58,168 bases of DNA, taken from contig JBOZIK010000001.1 in assembly GCA_051453625.1 (NCBI GenBank), positions 74,079,556 through 74,137,723 of the forward strand. Reading direction: 5' to 3'. A program made the translations under genes and the position numbers. The notes below the pieces were generated by a model. That model worked only from the letters and a program-made list of their open reading frames with translations. It was not told the DNA's origin and searched no databases. This document shows, piece by piece, positions 35,671 to 47,960 of the stretch; positions within the stretch are counted from its first letter, which is position 1, and each line of letters opens with the position of its first letter. The DNA comes from Welwitschia mirabilis. Taxonomy: Eukaryota > Gnetophyta > Gnetopsida > Welwitschiales.

Positions 35671-36720
35671 TCAGCTAAGGAAGAATTTAGACAATGGTAG
35701 GAAGAAAGTCCTCCTTATTGAGAGGAGCTTACAAGAGAAGTGTTCTATCATGTCTAAAGTTTGATTGGTATATGATTCATATATTTTCAACCTTTGTCTA
35801 TTAACTTTTTGAGTTTCCTTATTTGTTGGATCATATATTTTGACTAAGCCATTAAGATGTACTATTTCTATAAGATAAGAACCTAACCATTTTGAGATTA
35901 ATTTGTAATGTAAAATATGCACTCTAGTATTATATACTAGAACTAGTTAACTTGGTTTAAATTGTTTATGAAGCATTTTATTATCATGTTTAAATATTAT
36001 TTGGGATTTATGAATGAGTTGATGATTATAGAATAAGAACATTTTCCATCTAAATAATTAAGTTAGGCAAAACAAGTCTTGATATTTTCATCTAAGTTTA
36101 TAAGATTAAGTTTATGAGTGTATTAATAGGAATTATAGCAAACATTAACTAATAAGATATGAAATTTTTAGTATACAAGTTCATAAGATAAAAAACTTAG
36201 AGAGTTTCACCAAGTAGTATGGTAAGCCCAAGATTACTTATGTATAAAGACTAGTTTTTGAAGCATATTTTTAAATTCCCTATTAACATTTTTATCTTGC
36301 CCATTAGTTTATGGATGATAAGCACATGTAATTCTATGTTTAATTCCAATGAATAAAAGACATTTCTAAAAAAATAATTAATAAAATGAGTTCCTTAATC
36401 ACTAATGATGATTCTAGAAAAACCAAAATGCCAAAAGATATGAGTTTAGACAAAATTAAAAATGGCTTAAATATCATTTTTGGTAGTAGAAATAGCTTCA
36501 ATCCACTTGATAATATAATTAACAATAGCTAATATATAGGTTTTATCATGAAAAAGGGATTTGATAGGGCTTATAAAGTTAATTCCCTAATAGTCAAAAG
36601 GTTGACATTTAAGCATAGGATTAAGAGGCATATCTTAAGAGTGAGTTAGGATATCATAACATTGACAAGTACCACACCTTTTAGCAAAGTTAAATGGACC
36701 CTTAAAAAGGATTTACTAGT
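35671..36720 (-). pseudogene. ATH-A integrase, degenerate
   Basis: The C-terminal piece is an open minus frame (35671-35922) with KWLGSYLIEIVHLNG and KVNRQRLKIY, matching the K.RS.W.GPF...NG...KVNGQRLKPY motif of Athila-type integrases. The core reads FDYWGINFISP, TYILAIVNYIIKWIEA and IIISD.GTHF (about 36390-36600), corresponding to FDVWGIDFMGP, YILVAVDYVSKWVEA and IISDGGTHF. Two of the acidic D positions have become N. The zinc-finger end CGTCQ lies at about 36661-36680. Several stops interrupt it. Confidence 0.8.
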
Positions 36721-37600
36721 ACAAAATAGAGTGAAGATTTTTCATTATAGTATTTTGGCCATTAACGTATCCCTCACATACCCTATCATGGCAAAGGTTA
36801 AGGATATCTAACTTTTGCCATTTAGGCATACATTTATGCATGATTTAATCTTTGCATCTATGATAAATATTTTATTTATTTCATATATAATCATTAATCA
36901 TATGGAGAAAATATTTTCATTAGTTATGGTTCTGACATTGAGGTGTTGTCATGATAACAAGGTAGTTTACAATATTAGCATACCAAGGAGTAGGATGAGT
37001 AGATAAAATGGCATAGAGTTGTTTAATATTAAATATTTGTTCATCTAGAAAGAAATCATTAATTGGAAGTTCATCAAGAGAACAAAAAAGCTCAGACAAG
37101 TGATCTTTAATAATATTATGTTTTCTAGTCTTATCAATAATGGTAAAATTAAATTCTTACATGAGAAGGATCAATTTGATAAGTCTAGCACTAGAATCTT
37201 TCTTGGTCATAAGATAATGTATGACTACGTGATCTATATAAACATTGGAATGGAAGCCAAGAAGATATTATCTAAGGTGATTAAGGTAACAGATGATGTC
37301 AAGCATTTCTTTTTTAGTGATATTATTATTAGATTAGACCTTAAATAAATTTTTACTAAGATGAGATATGACTTTAAGAACATTTTCAAATTTTTGACTA
37401 AGAACCCCACCCATAGTAATGTTACTAACATTGTGCATAAGTTCAAAATCTTTAGTCCAATTGAGACTTGTTACAATAGGTTCAAAAGAGATTTTATCTT
37501 CAGTGTTTCACAAGCAAGTTGACATGAGTTCTTCTATTAAATTTTGCTTCTTTTTCAAGTAATAAGTGAAAGTATTTACACTTTAGCATAATCTTGAATA
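36721..37600 (-). pseudogene. ATH-A RNase H / connection region, strongly degenerate
   Basis: This lies between the RT and integrase motifs of the same element and should encode RNase H. Short open frames (36815-37006, 37100-37348 plus; 37234-37446 minus) are fragments without clear motifs. Assignment is by position. Confidence 0.45.
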
Positions 37601-38420
37601 AAAAAATGATAGAAACTAGTATGACCAAGGAAAAATATAACTTATTTAACATTAGTTAAAGGGTTAAAGTTTTTAATGGTACCAATGTTTGTAGGATCTA
37701 CTTTAATTTTCTCACTAAAAATGTGGTGACCTAAAACAATTTCATTATTAACAAGGAATAAACTCTTTTTCCAACTCAAATGTAGCTGACTTTCTATACA
37801 TCTATCTAAGACTTTCTCTAATATTTATATGATTTATTTAGAAGTTTCATTAAAAATTGAGAAGTTATCCATAAAGATTTTAGTAGATTCCTCTATCATG
37901 TTAGGCAAAATGCCCATCTTTACTCATTGAAAAGTCCTAGGGACATTACAAAGTCCAAAAGGCATTCTTCTAAAGGAAAATGCTTCAAAGAGAGAAGTAA
38001 AGGTTGTTTTTTCTTGGTTATCACTAGCTATGAAAACTTGATTATAATCACTATACCCATCAATAAAATAATAGTAGGTATGTCCTTAAATTCTATCAAA
38101 CATTTGATTAAGAAAGGATGAAGAAAAATTATTCTTCTAAGTGACTTCATTAAGTATTCTACATTTAATGCACATTCTTCATTTTCTATCCATTTTAGAA
38201 ACTACTATAAAAGAAATAATCCACTCACTATCAAATATAGTATAGATAATTCCAACATCCATATATTTAATAATTTCATCTTTGACTACTTACTTAAGGA
38301 TTAGGTTAAGCCTTCATTATGGTTACCTAACTAGTTTAGCATTATCTTCAAGGTAGATTTTGTATTGAACTATGGAAGGGAGAATGGCAACTAAATTCTT
38401 ATGAGTCCAATAAAATACAT
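37601..38420 (-). pseudogene. ATH-A reverse transcriptase, degenerate
   Basis: From the N-terminal side (38400 downward) the minus strand gives YKIYLEDNAKLV, then YMDVGIIYTIFDSEWI and RMCIKCRILN. It ends with KIFMDNFSIF at about 37862-37890. These match the Athila RT series (HKI.LE...KPV; LDAGIIYPISDS.WVSP; R.C.DYRKLN; EVFMDDFSVFG). The second catalytic aspartate of the FMDD box is N here. Frames shift several times, so it is inactive. Confidence 0.8.
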
Positions 38421-40930
38421 TTTCCTTAGAAGTTAGAAGTGAGACTTAGTTGAATTCATATTAAGAAGTGATAAGTTCACTTATCACCAAATGTTTTTCA
38501 AATTCTTTAATAGAAAAATGTATTTCAGATCTTGAGTAACTCTTTCAATTCTAAGTTGTACTCTTTAGTTTTTATTATTGAATTTCCATCACTAACTATC
38601 ATTCTTGACCACTGTCTAAATAACTAAAGTTAATGACACACTTCAAAAAGGTTTTATATTGAATTCACATGTTGGACATATTTCTAGTTTAAAGTTTCCT
38701 CATCCTCATGATCAAGATAATGTATTTCATTTAGGTTATCATACAGGTTAGCTCATGTAGCATTATCAATCTCTTTTTAATTAGGAAATGTTGTAAAAAT
38801 AAATTTTTTTAAGTTATTTTTCTAAATTTCATTCATCTCTTATTTGTTTTTTAGTAGCATCAAAAACTATAATGATGAACTTCTTATTGCCTATGTAACA
38901 TTCCATCTTTCTAGTTTATGTATTAATGATACAGTGGGTAGTTGTACAAAAGACTCTTTCTAAAAGAAGTGGATAACCTCCATGATATGGTATTTTAATA
39001 ATAACTATGTTTATAAAGTAGAAGTTTATATTATTTAGATAAGTAAGTTTTTGATGATCCCCAAGGATTTCTTAATTGAAGTATCAGCTAATTATAAAAT
39101 GATTCATGTACCTTCCACTCTATTTTTTAACATAGATCTTTTACATATGTGAAGAGATATTATGTTTAGAGTTTCTTCTATATAAATCAAGGCTTTTCTA
39201 ATTATCTTATTTCTATTTAAAGTAATACTCACTATTATTGATCTAGGATCATTTAATTTAAGACATTTTTTCATGTTTAAGCTAAAGATAGATTGCATAA
39301 GGAAGACCTTACTAGGAATGGTATGTTTTTTTTTCCTTTTAACTGATCATTTTTACAACCTATCATACTTAGGATTTTCTTGCAAAATTATACAAAATGA
39401 TAAGTTTATGTTTACCTCTTGCATCAAGGTTTTTAAGTGTTCATTATAGGTAGGATTCATGTTTAATCTATTAAGCTAAGGAGTAGATTGTTTCTTCCTT
39501 TTCCTTTCTTATGAAGAATTTTTTTATGGTAGGCTTATTATTTAAAATTGAAGAAGAATTATATGTGTTCAAAATTTCTACATCATTTTCTTCATTATTT
39601 TTTCATTCTTTTTGGAAGTTGAAGCCTCATGAGTAGGAGCTATTATTTCACTTTTACTTATAGTTACTATGCGTAAATTTTTCTTAGCTTTATTTGGGTT
39701 GGATAAAGGTTGAGATGTAAGAGGCTCTTATAGTTGTTGATTGGCTAAAATTATTTGTTAAAGCATATTCACTGAGTTTTTAATATTTTTATTAGTCTTT
39801 TCATACACTTTTTTAGTTCTTTTATTAAATATCTAAGTGGATCATTCTAATGTACTTGAAGGTTTGAGATGCTTAGTTGAAAATTAGAGTAATTTTATTA
39901 AAAGTTTAAATTCTTGAATCTATTCTAAAAAGGTATTTAATTTTATGTTCTACTCAATCTTTGTTGAAATTATGATCAACAATTAAAGTTTAAAGACTTT
40001 GATTAAGTGCACATACTTCCTCAAACATCCTTTCTTTATAAGTTAGTAATAAGGGACATTATTTAGTTGCATGAGAGTTATCTTTATATATATCACATGT
40101 TGAAGTTGTGTTTTCCTTTTTTCACTTTCTTTGCATCAACTATTATTTGAGTGTACCTCTACAAAGGGTAGTACAATCTTTAATCATATTAATTAAATAC
40201 TTTTCTCTTCCTCTTTATCATGTTTTACTACTTTTAAGTCCTTTTATAATTTATCCTATGGTTTAATTTTCTTTATATGTTGGTTTTGAATAATTTTGAC
40301 TTATTTCAAATATATCTTTTAATAACTTTCAAGCATTATGTAAGGTCACATAAATCAATTTTCCACTATGAGAAAAGTCTATAAGTTATTTAGTTTAATT
40401 AGTTAATCAATTGTAAAAATAATCTATCAACTCTTTTTTATGAAGTTCATCAATGGGGTTGGAATGAATAGCTATGATAAATCACTCATATGTTATGGCA
40501 TAATCTTATTGAGGTTGTTTTTGAAAGTTAGTAACTTTATTTCTTCTTTTTCTTATGGTAGTTTCACTCAAAAATTTTTTAATAAAAACTTTTTACACTT
40601 GACTTCATGATTTAAGGTTCTTGTGTGAAATGGCTCTAACTATAGTTTTGATTTTTTTCTAAGCATGATAATAAAGATAACCATGTAAGTATGGTTATAA
40701 TACTTTTCCTTTTATTTTCTAAGGTAAGCACAAGTTGTTTAATATCAGGTAGATGTTGAAAAGGGTCCTCTTCATGTTCCCCTAAAAATGTTGGATATGA
40801 ACTTAAGCTTTTAGTTTTACATCATCGCTAGAAGGTAAATCAAAAGGATTTTGGATTTCATATTTTCTATTAGTAGTTAAATCTTTAAGCATATCATTCA
40901 CATTCAAAGTAGAAGTTCCTACCATGATTA
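38421..40930 (-). pseudogene. gag: ATH-A gag and linker, degenerate
   Basis: Near the 5' end (40750-40900) the minus strand reads NPFDLPSSDDVKLK and, after a frame change, YPTFLGEHEEDPFQHLPDI, which fits the gag start (PTF.G...EDP..HL..F). The rest down to the protease is too mutated to place motifs. No knuckle could be identified. Confidence 0.5.
39104..39298 (-). pseudogene. ATH-A aspartic protease region
   Basis: A 64-codon minus frame reads KLNDPRSIIVSITL, RKALIYIEETLNIISLHI and CKR. It aligns with the Athila pattern KL.DPGSF.IPC.IG...KALCDLGASIN.MP. The catalytic DLGA is lost (YIEE), so it could not be active. It lies upstream of RT, as expected. Confidence 0.65.
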
Positions 40931-41652
40931 GCGTACTATACAGAGTGACTTATTTTTATTTTTACAATGACTTCAACATAGATGAAAAAGAAATGACACA
41001 ATCTACATCTATACTATTTTTTTTTACATTTTTAAAAATGATTCTAAAATAATAAAATTAGAAAAATAATCTTATTTAACTCTTGGAATTTGCATAACTA
41101 GGGTGTGCATATGTGGATTTTATTTAATGTTAAATAACCCTTCTTTAATATTTTTCTTAATCAAGTTTTACTTTCTTATATATTTCATCTTTTTGCCAGA
41201 TTTCACAATGTCCCTACATACTTAGATAGAAAATGTAATGGCCATCATCTTATTTGTTGTCTAAATGATATAAGAGACAACCAATAGATATATATTACAA
41301 AAAAAAGGACTTATGAAAAAGAGAATACAAAGAAAAGTAAAACTACTGACAGTCATTCATCTAGTTGTTTAGATAATAGAGGGGATGATATACTCTTTAT
41401 AATATTATTAAAAATAAAAAACTTTATTACTAAAATCAAAAGAAAGATGTCAAAATACAGATCATCATCCACCTAATCATGAGCATGATAGAGAAAACAA
41501 TAGGACTTATTAACACTTTTAAAATAAAAATTCATGGAAAATAAACCTATAAGAACTAGAATGAAAATATAATACTATTTTATAAAAATAACTTAAATTA
41601 AAATCTAAGATACTTATGTAAATAGTAATAATCCTATACCTCCTTGCAACCT
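40931..41652 (-). other. ATH-A leader with three ATCAT/ATGAT hairpin repeats
   Basis: Non-coding leader between primer site and gag. Inverted repeats at 41244-41269, 41357-41388 and 41459-41487 are spaced about 105-110 bp, each with 5-bp ATCAT/ATGAT-type stems. Confidence 0.5.
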
Positions 41653-41670
41653 TCCCTAGAAATGGTATCA
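41653..41670 (-). other. Decayed TGGCGCC-type primer binding site of ATH-A
   Basis: The minus strand reads TGATACCATTTCTAGGGA against the canonical Athila/Tat TGGCGCCGTTGCCGGGGA. There are 11 of 18 matches, and six of seven differences are C-to-T or G-to-A. It is three bases from the LTR terminus at 41674 and is followed by AGGTTGCAAGG. Confidence 0.7.
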
Positions 41671-41673
41671 AAA

Positions 41674-42864
41674 TGTTGCATTATGAATTTGTGCAATCTT
41701 GAAATTCTTAAGTAGATCCTATAAATCACAATTACCTATAGAAAAACACATAAATGTATAGACATGGGTTAATCTAAATGTCATAATCTATTAAAGGCAA
41801 TAGGCTAGAAGTTAGAAAATTCATTTCAACTAGGTATTTTAGGATTTTTTCTTTTATTAAATAGAAATAAGAAACAATACAAATGCAATGCAATATGAAT
41901 GATGATGAAATGCAAATGAATGAAATGCAAGTTTAATGAATCCATTTAACTACCACTCCTTATATCACAAAGATTAAACCTTATAACTCAAATTAACTAG
42001 GAAGATTTATCACTTATTCCTAATTAACACGAGCTATGAGATACATCAAATAGAATGTGCAATGATGGAAATGAAATATAAAATGAATGTAATACGAGAT
42101 CTCAACTAATAATGTCAATCTTAATACAGGTTTCACTTATGATATAGATAAACTATGAAGATATCAAGGAATTATAATCAACTTAAACCATAAGGAATAC
42201 AAAATAGAGATGAAATAGTCCTCATATTAATCTTGAATTAACATCCACATATAAACAAAATAGTAGCAGCTCAATGGATGATACTTAGCTTAACACCAAG
42301 GAAGAATTCTCTCTATAGATATGGATAGATCTCCTCCCCTTTTATATCCTATCATAAGACATTCCAGTATAAAATATGAAATTACAATTGAAGACAAGGG
42401 AGTATTTATAATTTTACATTGAAGTCTCTAAAAGCACATCACTAGAAGTTTGATAAGAAATCCTAGTAAATCACATTAGGTGTGTGACTCCATTAAAAAG
42501 ATAATTCATTTAATTATACAAAATAGTTGTCATTATAACTATTATCTAGATGACATTAGGGACAATATCCTATAAAAGGTATAAGTCATTAGATTTCAGC
42601 CCCATAGCTTTAGTTTAAATCAACATTTGTGTTATCCTAGATGTCACCTGCATGATGTAGGGAATGACAGGTTGCTTAAAGCTTCTAGCTAAGAGAAATT
42701 AATCTCTTCCCTCATTATATTCTCTATTTCTAGAATTGTGTGTTTCCATGATCATTTCATTAATTCTTTATAATCATTAGAATTCCATCTAAACCTAGCT
42801 ACATGTCCTACAAAAGTACTTAAAATATCCTGTAAAATACATATAATTTAGAATTATAATACCA
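41674..42864 (-). mobile_element. 5' LTR of ATH-A
   Basis: About 1.2 kb, paired with 32218-33462. A TATA box (minus) lies at 42402-42413. A U3 hairpin TGTCAT/ATGACA lies at 42526-42553. The second palindrome is decayed (around 42648). Confidence 0.85.
42402..42413 (-). promoter_or_regulatory. TATA box of the ATH-A 5' LTR
   Basis: The minus strand reads AATTATAAATAC. Confidence 0.55.
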
Positions 42865-42949
42865 CTCTATAAGAGTTTTTTAAATAAGCTAATAGAGATT
42901 TATATTCATTATAAATTCTCAATTTTTATTCATTCATATGATAAGTTAC

Positions 42950-44040
42950 CTTTTCATAAAAGTCAAATATTTTAAAGGCTACATTTCCTAGTACTTTGAT
43001 TAGTATAAATGGCCCAAGCCAATTTTGTGCATATTTCTATTATGAATGACATTTTTTGGGGTCATGAACTAGTACTAAATTACCTTCTTTAAATTTTATT
43101 TCTATCATATTAGTTTCATGATTTATTTTGATTTTGTATTATGTGAGTTCTTTTCTTGAAAGTTTTTCATCTAAAATTTTCATATTTTCGATCCATTCTT
43201 CTTAATATTTTAATTCTTTAGTTAGCTTAAAGGTTTTAATTTTAGACTCTATTAGTAATATTGCCAATTTTTTCATAAACTAATTTCTATGGTGTAAATC
43301 CTATACTATGTTTCTAAGTTATTTTATTAGCATATTAAACTTCATTTTTTTTAGTCAAGTCTATTTTCTTACTATTAATAGTTTTATTTAATATTCTATT
43401 TAATTCCCTATTGGTTATTCCAACTTGATCATTAGTCTGAGGGTAATAGACAGTAGGTAGATTGTGATGTATTCTGTACTTAAGAAGGTTTTTTCATAAA
43501 CATTCACTAGTAAAATGATATTTCCTAATAAGGAGAAGACTTTTAGATGATACAAATTAATAAATAATGTTTCTAAGAAAAACATTTATGAGTATCTATA
43601 TGGAGAAATGTACTATAGCCTTAGCTCATATCCACTTAGTAAGATAATCAAAATGGACTAAAATATACAGTTTTCCATATGAAGGAGGTTAATTAGACTA
43701 ATGAATTTTATTTCTCATAGGGTTTAATTGATTGTATTCATTGTTGTAGCATATTAAACTTTTGAGTAAATACCCCTTTTCTTTGACATTTATTATAGAT
43801 AAAGAAATCTTTGAATATAGTTAGATAATAATATCTAGTGCGTATGATTTTCATTGCTTTTCTTTTTACACCATAATGTACTTTCCCTTTGTCATTATAA
43901 GTGTCTTTAATTACTTCACTTTGTAATTTATCTCTAACACATCTCCCTATAATGTGATCACTGTAATTTTTAAATAAGGTTTCATCATGTCATATATAAT
44001 CTCTAGCTTCCGTTAATAATTTCTCCCTTCCATAATAGCT
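42950..44040 (-). pseudogene. ATH-B integrase, degenerate
   Basis: Minus-strand order: the zinc-binding N-terminus at 43850-44040 reads LLTEARDYI, then FKNYSDHIIGRCV and GKVHYGVKRKA, the H2C2 region (cf. D..I.RCV...HYG..RT). The core is at 43360-43760 with SYGKLYILVHFDYLTKWI and HHNLPTVYYPQTNDQ then VGITNRELNRIL, matching YILV.VDY.SKWVEA and TAYHPQTNGQ.E..NREIK.IL. The C-terminal LVLVHDP and NWLGPFILIKV lie at 42960-43080. It is frameshifted but well recognisable. It ends next to the ATH-A insertion. Confidence 0.85.
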
Positions 44041-44620
44041 CATGAAAGGTTATAATTTCTTACTGATTATAAAATTAGTAATGTTATCCAACCGTACATT
44101 TAATTTAACTTAAAAAGATATTTATTAAAGAATCTATTTCTAATATTAAATGAATATTCCTTTTCTAGAAACTCTAATCTATCCATTACCAAATTTTTTA
44201 TTCCTTTTTTATTAATAATCTTTAAGTCAAATTCTCACATTAAAATATTCATCTTGTAATTCTTAAATTTGCTTCTTTTTTCTAAATCAAGAATTCTATT
44301 GCATTGTGATTAGTATGAATTTTTACTTTATATCTAAAATGTAATGCCAAAATTTTTCTAAGGACATAAATATTGTCAATAACTCTTGTTTTATAACTAT
44401 ATAATTCAATTGAGGTACCTTGAATTTTTTGCTAATATAGCTATGGCATGAGGTTTTTTCATTTTTTATTCTAAAATATCTCCCATAGCATCATTAGAAC
44501 CAACAGTCATTCTATGAAATTGTTTTGTCCTATAGCATGATTAGATGCATTAGACATTATATCAAATGGTTTTTTCTAATTGGATCCCTACAAAATAAGA
44601 GCCATTTACAATTTATTTTT
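44041..44620 (-). pseudogene. ATH-B RNase H
   Basis: At about 44230-44340 the minus strand reads KIHTNHNAIEFL, KKEANLR, EFDL, matching the Athila RNase H end (VWTDH.ALK.LL.KKDAKPRL..W.LLLQEFDLEI). The catalytic aspartate in the TDH position is N. Stops are present. Confidence 0.7.
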
Positions 44621-45440
44621 AATGTTTCATAAGCTTATTATCTTTTATCATTCTAATTATATTTCACATTTTTTAATAGAATGTTGCTAAAAGATTTGGT
44701 AATCTTACTAAAATTAGCTATGAACCTCCTATAATAGTCCATAGATATAAAAAAGAATCTAAGTTGTTTTAACTTAGTTGGGAATGACATGTGTTTTATA
44801 ATTTTAACTTTATATTTATTAATTTCAATTCCCTTTTTAGAAATTTCATGCCCAAGAACAATTCCTTCTATTATCATAAGTGATTTTGGGTTTAACTTAC
44901 TTTGAGATTCTTTTCTTCATACATTTTCCAAACTTTTTCTAATTTGTCTAAAGATCCCTTAAAATTATTTCTAAATGTGAAGAGATCATCCATGAATACT
45001 TCCATCAATCTTCTTATTATGTCTAAAAATATAATATTTACTAATCTTTGAAAAGTAGTTGAATCATTACATTATCCCAATGGTAGTACTTTGAAGGCAT
45101 AAATTCCATAATAACATGTAAAAGTATTTTTTACTAGATCATTTAAGACTGTAGGAACTTGATTGTGTCCACTATAATCATTAATAAAACTATAATAGTG
45201 ATGTATTAAAATTCCTTTTAAACTTGATCTATAAATGGTAGAGAAAAATGGTCTTTATAGGTTGTTTTAATTAATAATCTAATATCTAAATAGACTCATC
45301 ATTTTTTTTATTCTTTGATATTTTGATAGCAAAACTAATCCATTCCAAGTTCAATATGGAATATATAAATGCCACATTTAAAAAAAAAATAATTTCTTAT
45401 TTAACTACTTCTTCCACATGTGGATTACATCTTATTTTAA
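44621..45440 (-). pseudogene. ATH-B reverse transcriptase
   Basis: The catalytic box is intact in local reading: RRLMEVFMDDLFTFRNNF at about 44970-45020 (cf. IEVFMDDFSVFG). It is followed by LDKLEKVWKMYEEKN. The connection segment is an open frame at 44653-44877 with MIIEGIVLGHEISKKGIEI and FISMDYYRRFIANFSKIT, matching EGIVLGHK.S..GIEV and F.G....YRRFI..FSKI. The N-terminal edge near 45430 has CRNLKIRCNPHVEEVVK and a LYIPY.TWNG piece. Frames are interrupted, so the full protein is not encoded. Confidence 0.85.
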
Positions 45441-46079
45441 GATTTCTACATGATTTAATTAAATTATAAAGGTAGATTCTATGCTAAAACATTTCAAGAT
45501 ATATTCTTTTAATATTAGTGTAATATAATGTAAATTCTTTCATCCTTTTTATCAACATCCTCTTAATTCTTTACTTTCAAAATTATAATATTCTTATTGG
45601 AAGATAATTCTATGTACTCCAATCATTTCTTAATGGGTGGTTTTTCTACTTTCTAAGATGTTAATTCTTTTGCTTTATATTTTTCCTCATTTCTGTATTT
45701 TAAAATTGCATGTACTTCTTGAACTAAGAGAGTACTAGTTCTGGTGTTAGGCTTCAATCCTATTTCCTCCAAAACTGCTATGTTAGATACTATAATATCT
45801 TATTTTAAATCTTTTAAGATAATTTTCATTACCCCTTTTATATAATAAATAATAGAATTATTAGTAACCATTTAAGATCTCTCTAGAATTATTATATGTA
45901 TGTCTCCTAAGGTTTTCATAACTAAAGAGCCTATTAAATAAGTAAATCCCTAGAGTGCAATAAGTAGATCTTTGAGAACTCATTTAGGAGTTACTATTGA
46001 TCTATTTACTAGATAAACTTTTTTCTTGATAAGATGATAATTCTATTTTTCCTAATTCTTAATAAGTTTTATAGGCCAT

Positions 46080-46165
46080 AACATTTAAACTTACTCCTAA
46101 ATCAACTAAGACTTCAAATTTGAGTTTATTATCAATTTTAGGATCTATTATAAGTGTTCATGAAT
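46080..46165 (-). pseudogene. ATH-B aspartic protease motif
   Basis: The minus strand reads IDPKIDNKLKFEVLVDLGVS then LNVMA. This aligns with the Athila DPGSF...ALCDLGASINLM, with DLGA changed to DLGV. The catalytic D is kept but the following region is broken. Confidence 0.6.
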
Positions 46166-47960
46166 TATGGTATTTTTCGTGTTGTTTATTTTGAAGAATT
46201 TATCTAAGGCCTAGGAGACTTAATTCTTTTTTACTATTTCAGTCTATTTTTCTTTTGTGCATTTTTATCTCTTTGTTTTAGATACATACTCTTAAATTTC
46301 TTGTAATAAGTAAAAAAATATTTAATAATTTTAATAGAAGTAAAGATATTGAATTATTTTCAAGGGCCTTTATTATATATTCCATGTATTTTTGAATCTT
46401 TAGATATTAATTCCTTTACGTCTCATAGGAAAGCAAATAACTTTTGATTCTTTTTGTATTATTACCTCTTTTTTAGTTGATTGTTCTCTCTTTTTAGTTG
46501 AGTTATTTATTTAATTTCTTCTTTTTAATTTCCAATTTGTTACTTTAGGTTTTCTTGATCTAATAGATACTATGTTATTGATGGCTTCTCTAGGATTTTG
46601 TTATGGTTGTATAGGGATTTTCCCTTCTTTTTTTGTCTAGATCCTATTTTTCTTTATTTTATTTAACATCCTTGCTTCTTTAATTTTCATAATATTAATA
46701 TTTTTGTTTCCTTTTGAAGTTGACATATTTCTAAAAAGTTTTTTTGTCTTTCTTTTTCATTTCCTACTTTAATAAGGATAAAGTTTATTTTTAGTCTATG
46801 ATTATTTGCTTGTATTTAGATCTAGTCTCTTGATATCTAATCACTGCACAAACTCTTACATCCAAAGATAACTAGTCTCCTCATGAGTATCTTCTCCACA
46901 ATGTTCATAGATGGGATCCTATTCTTCTTTTTAATACTAAATAGCTAGTGGATCAAACAATTTAATCATACTATAAATTACTTGCTTAGTTGCCTCTTCT
47001 ATAAGACTAAGATTCTAGAGCTATAGGTACTTCTTTTAATTTTGAGGGTAGGTACCTAACTAACCTATTTTTTTTAATATAATCCTTCTTGATTTAAAGC
47101 TTGAATAATTTTGTAAATTTGAGTAATAGCTACTCCTATTTCATATAGGTTTTTGATTTTAAAAAAATCCAACTCCTTTAAGGTTGAATTCTATAACCTC
47201 CTTAGTAAATATTTACTCTTTTACTAGATGATTAGAGAATTTAGGTAATAATATACTATATCTATTTATAAATTCATTAAATATTTCATCGTATTTTTAT
47301 TTGATATTTTAAATTTGATCTATGAGATCTTTTATTATTTTCATTGAGTGAAATTTATCTAATAAAGAATTTTAAGAACTTGCCAAGAGCTAAAGAAGTG
47401 CCTAGGGTTTCTATGATTCTAGAATTGGACTTACCTTTTTAAAGAAAAAGTAAAATATATCAAATTTTTAGATTTAGTGTCTAAATAATTAGCTTTGGAA
47501 AAGAAATCAAATAGACTCAAATGTAGGAGAGGTTTTCTAGATTTCTTACCTTTAAATGTAGGTAGTATTACAATATTGATATTTCTTACTTTATTAATAA
47601 TTTTTAAAATATTTGGATTAATTGGACTTAAATTCTAATAACAACCTAGTACAAATTTCTTTTGAAGGAATTAATGTTATTACTTCTAGTAGATTCTCTT
47701 TTTTCCTGGGATACCCTAAGCTAGTTGGCTATTCACTATTTTATTTCCTTCATAAGTTGAAAAACGCTTTATTCTCTAGCTAAGGTATCTTCATCTATGT
47801 CAAAGTATCCTTCTTCTATTTTTATATTAATTTTGTAAATATTTATTCTTCCAAACTATACTTTCTAAGATTTTTAATAAACCTTTCTCTTTCATCTCTT
47901 CATGTTCCTTGGCTAACCTTTTGGAGTACATAAAACTCCTATTCATTTTTGCTAATTGAG
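46166..47960 (-). pseudogene. gag: ATH-B gag region, degenerate
   Basis: At about 46870-46930 the minus strand reads YEHCGEDTHEETSYL, like the Athila knuckle C..C..DH....C with the first and last cysteines lost. The remaining ~1 kb toward 47960 should hold capsid but only scattered short readings survive. Assigned by position and the knuckle. Confidence 0.45.

Larger units (their letters stand above)
32218..42864 (-). mobile_element. ATH-A: Athila/Tat-like Ty3/gypsy element with both LTRs
   Basis: Minus-strand order is 5' LTR (42864-41674), TGGCGCC-type primer site, gag, protease, RT, RNase H, integrase, ~2 kb of 3' non-coding DNA, polypurine tract and 3' LTR (33462-32218). At 10.6 kb it is a usual size for Athila-type elements. 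RT, protease and integrase motifs match the Athila/Tat lineage. All proteins are broken by stops and frameshifts. Flanking five-base duplications are not convincing (CTTTT left, CTCTA right). Confidence 0.8.

Noticed and set aside
36340-36525. Leu/Ile-rich minus frame (also 37234-37446, 38041 region plus frames)
   Set aside because: These are alternative phases of the degenerate ATH-A pol, whose motifs read in other frames.
32213-42869. Target-site duplication CTTTT/CTCTA for ATH-A
   Set aside because: Only three of five bases agree and the right LTR edge is uncertain.
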